Shown: piece after piece, positions 23,348 through 27,071 of the stretch | How positions within the stretch are numbered: position 1 is the first letter of the stretch | How the letters are laid out: each line of letters begins with the position of its first letter | Source: an uncultured Rikenellaceae bacterium | Lineage (GTDB): Bacteria > Bacteroidota > Bacteroidia > Bacteroidales > Rikenellaceae | Assembly: GCA_947054185.1 (NCBI GenBank) | Contig: CAMRVW010000008.1 | Coordinates: 1 to 27,071 of the forward strand | Length of the DNA stretch: 27,071 bases | Direction: 5' to 3' | The notes under the pieces: generated by a model | The model's database searches: none | What the model was told of the DNA's origin: nothing | What the model saw: the letters and a program-made list of their open reading frames with translations, nothing else | Made by a program: the position numbers and the translations under genes

Positions 23348-25042
23348 ATGATGGATTTTATCGACAGCGTTAACATTCAGTCGGGTGACGTTACAGCCTC
23401 CAAGATCATGGTCATAGGTGTTGGCGGCGGCGGCAGTAACGCTGTGCGACACATGTATGACCGCGGCATACACAATGTCTTGTTCATGGTCTGCAACACC
23501 GACAAACAGGCGCTTGACAAAAACCCGGTGCCCTTCAAGATGCAGATAGGCCGCGATCTTACAGGCGGTCTGGGTGCAGGCAACCGTCCCGAGCGGGGAC
23601 GCGAGGCGGCGCTCGAAAGCCGTGACGACATACGCGACGCCCTCGAAAAAAGCGGTGTCAAGATGGTGTTTGTAACGGCAGGTATGGGTGGTGGTACGGG
23701 CACGGGCGCGGCTCCTGTCATTGCCGAAGTTGCCAAGGAGCTGGGAATGCTCACCATAGCTATAGTCACCGTTCCATTCCGTTATGAGGGCGACAAACGT
23801 ATCCGTCAGGCCGTTTCCGGCATCGCCGAGATGCGCAAGCATGTCGACTCGCTCCTTATCATCGATAACGAGAATATCAACCGCATGTACGGCGATTTGA
23901 CCTTCTCCGAGGCTTTCGGCAAGGCCGATGACATATTGACCAATGCGGCCAAGTGTATCGCCGAGACCATCACCAACGCACGACACGTCAATGTCGACTT
24001 TGCCGACGTGGAGACCACCATGAGCAACAGCGGTGTTGCCATAATGGGCTTTGCCGTTGCCGACGTTGATACCGACAATCTGGCGGCAACACTCATAGAA
24101 GAGGCCCTGATGTCGCCTCTGCTCTCTTATAACGACATCAACGGCGCCCAGAACCTGTTGGTCAACATATCATGGAAAGACAAAGAGCTGACCATGAACG
24201 CCTTCACCGCCATCAATAAACATGTTCAGGCCGCCGCAGGTCCCGGTGCCAACCTTATCTGGGGCAGCGGCTATGACGACACGCTCGAAGACGGCAAGGC
24301 CAGTGTTGTCATCGTGGCCACCGGCTTTGCCGACCGCAGCTCGCAACATGACTTCGAGGTCTATATGGGTTTGGCGCAAGAGGCGCCCGACTCTGACAAT
24401 CACGACGTGGTTGCAGCCAAGGTGGCATCGCCTTCTGACGAGGGAGACAAATATTCTGCCGGCGTTCAGGAGCCTCGCCAATTCATACGCCCTTTCATAC
24501 GCCAGGCCACGCAGCCTTTCGCGCCCTCGCCATCGCATCCTGTGGCCGAGGCGTCATCCGACAAAGTGGTCATATCGTGGGACGATACTCCCCGGGAGGA
24601 TAAGTCTAAGGTGGCTGACGATGACGATGATGATGACGGTTTTGCCCTGATAGACAGTTTGCAGCAGGTGCATTCCGAATCATATAAATCTGACGCTTCT
24701 CAGCCGTCCGCGCGCAACTTCTTCTCGTTGGACGAAGATGACCAAGAGCAGCACGATAACGTTGAGTCTGACGATACCATACTGGTGGTTCAGGCCCGCA
24801 AGCCCGTCACCCCTAACACATCCGGCTCGGATGTCGGCCACGGCCTCTTCTCAGACCAGCAGATATTCGAGGAGCCGCAACACCGTGCCGAAGAGCCTGT
24901 GAGGCGGCGCCCGCCTGAGAAAGTGAGTCTTGAGGACATGGAAAACATTCCGGCTTACCTTCGTCGCAATATGCTGGTCACACCCAACACCTCAGCCAAA
25001 AAGAGGGTCGAGAAGTTGAAACTCAGAGACGAGGATAATTAA
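23348..25042 (+). CDS. ftsZ: cell division GTPase FtsZ
   Basis: This tubulin-like GTPase forms the Z-ring. The globular domain (about 15-320) has VIGVGGGGSNAV, the tubulin signature GGGTGTG (114-120) and the T7 loop NVDFADVETTMSNSG with catalytic Asp residues. The protein is 564 aa, much longer than E. coli FtsZ (383 aa), because of an acidic, low-complexity linker (about 330-530, with a run of seven Asp). It ends with the conserved peptide ENIPAYLRRNMLV (532-544), which should bind FtsA, and a basic tail. The hexapeptide VTPNTS occurs at 487-492 and again at 544-549. ATG 23348 is followed at once by a second ATG (23351), and either could be used. Confidence 0.96.
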   Translation: MMDFIDSVNIQSGDVTASKIMVIGVGGGGSNAVRHMYDRGIHNVLFMVCNTDKQALDKNPVPFKMQIGRDLTGGLGAGNRPERGREAALESRDDIRDALEKSGVKMVFVTAGMGGGTGTGAAPVIAEVAKELGMLTIAIVTVPFRYEGDKRIRQAVSGIAEMRKHVDSLLIIDNENINRMYGDLTFSEAFGKADDILTNAAKCIAETITNARHVNVDFADVETTMSNSGVAIMGFAVADVDTDNLAATLIEEALMSPLLSYNDINGAQNLLVNISWKDKELTMNAFTAINKHVQAAAGPGANLIWGSGYDDTLEDGKASVVIVATGFADRSSQHDFEVYMGLAQEAPDSDNHDVVAAKVASPSDEGDKYSAGVQEPRQFIRPFIRQATQPFAPSPSHPVAEASSDKVVISWDDTPREDKSKVADDDDDDDGFALIDSLQQVHSESYKSDASQPSARNFFSLDEDDQEQHDNVESDDTILVVQARKPVTPNTSGSDVGHGLFSDQQIFEEPQHRAEEPVRRRPPEKVSLEDMENIPAYLRRNMLVTPNTSAKKRVEKLKLRDEDN

Positions 25043-25080
25043 AAAATGAGTCTGCCTTAATCAAGGCAGACTCATTTTTT
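25041..25080. terminator. strong terminator after ftsZ (bidirectional)
   Basis: A perfect 18-bp inverted repeat spans 25041-25058 and 25063-25080 with an AATC loop. It starts inside the ftsZ stop codon, with an A-run on the left and a T-run on the right, so it can work on both strands. It would also stop transcripts arriving from the minus-strand DUF456 gene. Confidence 0.9.
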
Positions 25081-25426
25081 ATGATGCGAGACATTCCGGG
25101 CTTATGCGGTCGTCTGTGCAGGGAGAGATCGCGGCAGGAGTGTGCTCTCTTTGCCGAGGTGTCGGACCTTTGCTTTACGCCGTATTATGGTTTCAGGGCA
25201 TATGCCTGTTGTCGGTATGCCGGCGTTTGCTCATGTGCCGGGGGTATCGTTTCTGTATTTGCCTGCGTGTATCATGCGCGCATCATATATCGGGGTGATA
25301 TTGTTTGCAAAAATGTCACATCGGCTTAGGTAAATGTGAAATCATGCTTACACTTTCGCATAAACATTTCTGCTGCGCCGTTTCTCATGACGCAACCTCC
25401 CCCTTATATTAAGGTATGTGTGCCTC
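25081..25426. other. spacer between convergent ftsZ and DUF456 genes
   Basis: There is no gene here that I can support. Short open frames run through it in several frames but have no domain. GGCATATGCC near 25198 is a small palindrome. It would be the 3' untranslated part of the minus-strand transcript. Confidence 0.5.
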
Positions 25427-25912
25427 TTAGATCTTGTCTGCAAACACCGCCGCAAACGCCTTCCATATGAAGTAAGCGCAGACGACGCATTTTGCCACTG
25501 TCCCGAAAAGGAATCCCATCAAAGAGCCGAATCCCGACTTGAGTGCCTGCCCCGTATTTTTGCCACCGAGCAATTCACCGCCGACAGCCCCGAGGAACGG
25601 GCCGACTATTATACCCCAGGGCAGGAAGAAGAGGCCCACTATTGTGCCTATGAAACAGCCCCACGTGCCCCATTTGGTGCCGCCGCTGTATTTGCTGCCC
25701 AACATGGGCACAATGTAATCGAGCACCTGTATCACCACCACTATGGCTAACCATATGATCAGCTGTTGGGCGGTAAACTGCACCCTGTCGCTGAAATGCA
25801 ACAGCAACAATCCCACATAAGAGAGCGTCACACCCGGTAACACGGGCAACAGACACCCCAGCAGGCCGACGATAACGCAAATCAGACCGAGAACAATCAA
25901 AAAAACATCCAT
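25427..25912 (-). CDS. DUF456 family membrane protein
   Basis: This small integral membrane protein of 161 aa, with no known biochemical role, fits the DUF456 family. The N-terminal hairpin of two helices is joined by GCLLPVLPG, and another helix follows (WLAIVVVIQVLDYIVPMLG). A Gly-rich segment, KYSGGTKWGTWGCFIGTIVG, then LPWGIIVGPFLGAVGGELLGG, make the glycine-zipper-like part typical of the family. A last hydrophobic helix comes near 135-155. The gene is monocistronic and convergent to ftsZ, with a promoter and hairpin leader upstream on the minus strand. Confidence 0.85.
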   Translation of the reverse strand: MDVFLIVLGLICVIVGLLGCLLPVLPGVTLSYVGLLLLHFSDRVQFTAQQLIIWLAIVVVIQVLDYIVPMLGSKYSGGTKWGTWGCFIGTIVGLFFLPWGIIVGPFLGAVGGELLGGKNTGQALKSGFGSLMGFLFGTVAKCVVCAYFIWKAFAAVFADKI

Positions 25913-25927
25913 GCTTTATTTAAGTTT

Positions 25928-25970
25928 TATCACATTACACACCACACCCTTACACAATAAGGATGTGATA
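25928..25970 (-). promoter_or_regulatory. hairpin leader of the DUF456 gene
   Basis: TATCACAT (25928-25935) and ATGTGATA (25963-25970) pair perfectly. Directly inside the right arm is a second stem, CCTTA (25948-25952) with TAAGG (25958-25962). Both lie between the promoter box and the start codon on the minus strand, so the transcript leader can fold. Confidence 0.35.
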
Positions 25971-25992
25971 TGTTTTGTATGCAAAAATCGTG

Positions 25993-26000
25993 CAAAGATA
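25993..26000 (-). promoter_or_regulatory. -7 promoter box of the DUF456 gene
   Basis: Read on the minus strand the sequence is TATCTTTG followed by CACG, a full match to TAnnTTTG. No good -33 element is visible. The transcript would have a leader of about 75 nt. Confidence 0.5.
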
Positions 26001-26556
26001 CAACTATTTTAGTTCTGATGTCGCTTTTTCGAGGGATTGTCTGCCGCTTTTGTAAAAGGCCGCCGCCATCTGCCTATTTATTGTCCCTCTCTTCTTATTC
26101 TTTAGGCAAGGGGAGGGGCTTCGGCTCTCTATTCGTCTTCTGAGCTCTTCGACTTACCGTTTGTGCAGCAGATAATAAGTAAAGCCCACGATACCATCGT
26201 GAGCGTTTACGTCTTACTCTTGTTGTGCTTTTGAAATTGCCGAAGTTTCAGAATATAAGAATTAAAGCTGATGCTTTTTATGTGACGGGCAGAAATGTTT
26301 CCGCCGTTGAATGCTTAATTGTCTCTATCGTTTTATCATGGGTGAATGGCTTTTGATTTTCGCACAAAAATCAGATGTAATAACGGAATTAATTGTGATT
26401 CAGATTATTATGTGAAGGAAAGCATCGTTTTGCCTGTTTTTGTGCGACTCGGCCTTCTAAAGGTGCATGAGCGTCGTTGCAATGGATTGCGTAAGTGTCG
26501 GGGTGTTTCGTCTCAAAAGCAGAACGAGCACATAATCAAAAAATTATCGGCAAATA
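26001..26556. other. gene-free stretch
   Basis: This is AT-rich, with short open frames only. The longest plus-strand frame (26346-26660, 104 codons) has no domain and atypical codons. One good hairpin is CACGAT/ATCGTG (26187-26201) with a 3-nt loop, extended by GTAAA/TTTAC to 26179-26210. No tRNA or known RNA is recognised here. Confidence 0.5.
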
Positions 26557-26588
26557 TTTGTAAGAATGATTTTAATTGTTTAGTTTTG
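26557..26588 (+). promoter_or_regulatory. second candidate promoter upstream of tRNA-Gly/tuf
   Basis: TTTG (26557-26560) lies 20 nt from TAGTTTTG (26581-26588), both full consensus matches. A transcript from about 26594 would begin with three successive hairpins (26600-26665) before reaching the second promoter. Confidence 0.5.
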
Positions 26589-26599
26589 TGGCCGAAAGT

Positions 26600-26665
26600 G
26601 TCTGTTGGAGGCAGACGGAGTTTTCAGGTGCGCGTGGCAGGATGTCCTGTCACCTTGTAAAGGTG
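26600..26665 (+). ncRNA. three-hairpin segment, possible leader or small RNA
   Basis: Stem A is GTCTG (26600-26604) with CAGAC (26612-26616). Stem B is GTGGCAGG (26634-26641) with CCTGTCAC (26646-26653), eight pairs with one G-T and a 4-nt loop. Stem C is CACCTT (26651-26656) with AAGGTG (26660-26665). Stems B and C share bases 26651-26653, so they compete, as in an attenuator-type switch. No RNA family is recognised. Confidence 0.35.
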
Positions 26666-26694
26666 CCCCGGCTGCTAAAAAATAGTCCGAAAAG

Positions 26695-26725
26695 TTTGCA
26701 GATTAAAATTTTATACATAATTTTG
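26695..26725 (+). promoter_or_regulatory. consensus promoter for tRNA-Gly and tuf
   Basis: TTTG (26695-26698), 19 nt, then TAATTTTG (26718-26725) is an exact fit to the Bacteroidota TTTG-N19-TAnnTTTG consensus. It is the best promoter in the window and is placed about 90 nt ahead of the tRNA, suiting a highly expressed tRNA-tuf transcript. Confidence 0.75.
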
Positions 26726-26815
26726 CGAACCGATTTCACTCGCTTCTGCGGTGCGGTGTGTTGCCGGAATGGCGTTGCCTCATTGCTAAGTGGGTGATAT
26801 TGAGACGGAAATATT

Positions 26816-26891
26816 GCGGAAATAGCTCAGTCGGTAGAGCATTAGCTTCCCAAGCTAAGGGTCGCGAGTTCGAGCCTCGTTTTCCGCTCCA
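26816..26891 (+). tRNA. tRNA-Gly (anticodon CCC)
   Basis: This is a full 76-nt cloverleaf. The acceptor stem is GCGGAAA with TTTCCGC. The D arm has GCTC/GAGC, the anticodon stem is TTAGC/GCTAA with loop TTCCCAA (anticodon CCC, reading GGG), and the T arm is GCGAG-TTCGAGC-CTCGT. The discriminator is T and CCA is encoded. The discriminator and the similarity to bacterial Gly tRNAs support the identity. It lies 47 nt upstream of tuf and is probably cut out of the same transcript. Confidence 0.93.
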
Positions 26892-26938
26892 CGGCCGCGA
26901 GGTCTTGAATTTGATTTAACTCAAATAATGTAATAAAC

Positions 26939-27071
26939 ATGGCAAAAGAAAAATTTGACCGTTCGAAACCGCACGTAAACATCGGTACCATCGGACACGT
27001 TGACCACGGTAAAACCACTCTTACCGCCGCAATCACCACCGTGCTTGCTAAAAAAGGTCTCTCAGAGCTTC
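26939..27071 (+). CDS. tuf: elongation factor Tu, 5' end (cut by window edge)
   Basis: The first 44 codons of EF-Tu, the GTPase that delivers aminoacyl-tRNA to the ribosome, are present. The product begins MAKEKFDRSKPHVNIGTIGH, and the P-loop GHVDHGKTT (19-27) is intact. Codons are of the highly expressed type (ATC for Ile, AAA, CGT). The gene continues beyond the window. A tRNA directly upstream of tuf is a common bacterial arrangement. Confidence 0.97.
   Translation, partial: MAKEKFDRSKPHVNIGTIGHVDHGKTTLTAAITTVLAKKGLSEL

Noticed and set aside
26346..26660. 104-codon open frame upstream of tRNA-Gly
   Set aside because: It has no domain, codon use unlike its neighbours and no promoter of its own close by. 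It runs through a promoter and hairpins.
1..27071. CRISPR arrays, transposases, integrases, toxin-antitoxin or defence genes
   Set aside because: No regularly spaced direct repeats and no proteins with such motifs are present. The only repeat pair is the two-copy element at 5035-5440, which is too sparse and long for CRISPR.

Overview
This window looks like the chromosome of a Bacteroidota bacterium, most likely of the order Bacteroidales. Three things support this. Recurrent promoters match the Bacteroidota consensus TTTG-N19-TAnnTTTG, with one exact copy at 26695-26725. Start codons are preceded by A-rich sequence rather than Shine-Dalgarno sites. The gene content also fits: a two-subunit methylmalonyl-CoA mutase, a MraY with an extra polar loop, an FtsZ ending in an IPAYLRRN-type peptide, and a meso-diaminopimelate-type MurE. 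Coding DNA is GC-rich, but Ile is very often encoded by ATA. Placement below order is not possible from the sequence alone.

Layout: (1) 51-4236, mutA-mutB (methylmalonyl-CoA mutase, succinate/propionate interconversion), closed by a hairpin terminator. (2) 4237-5547, about 1.3 kb without a convincing protein gene. It holds two promoters and two copies of an unrecognised element of about 100 nt that can fold the same way in both copies. (3) 5548-6955, a two-gene unit for a lipoprotein and an outer-membrane beta-barrel protein, closed by a 14-bp hairpin. (4) 7125-7548, the wreck of a secreted beta-helix protein. (5) 7600-12084, a HAD-family phosphatase (possibly read from a leaderless mRNA), lnt, ribE and a sensor histidine kinase without a neighbouring response regulator. 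(6) 12368-25080, a long division and cell-wall (dcw) run: murE, mraY, murD, ftsW, murG, murC, ftsQ, ftsA, ftsZ. It starts from its own promoter and ends at an 18-bp hairpin terminator. (7) On the minus strand, a DUF456 membrane protein gene. (8) 26001-26690, a gene-free stretch with hairpins, then a strong promoter, tRNA-Gly(CCC) and the start of tuf, cut by the window edge.

The dcw genes work together. MurC, MurD and MurE build the UDP-MurNAc peptide, MraY and MurG make lipid I and lipid II, FtsW polymerises lipid II at the septum, and FtsQ, FtsA and FtsZ organise the divisome. Some genes are tightly packed (mraY/murD TAATG, ftsW/murG 35-nt overlap, murC/ftsQ GTGA). Two spacers, murE-mraY and murD-ftsW, are unusually long and rich in hairpins.

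Most of the window is core housekeeping. I see no CRISPR array, transposase, prophage or defence system. The best candidate for something undescribed is the duplicated structured element at 5035-5440. The mraY leader and the region upstream of tRNA-Gly/tuf come next.
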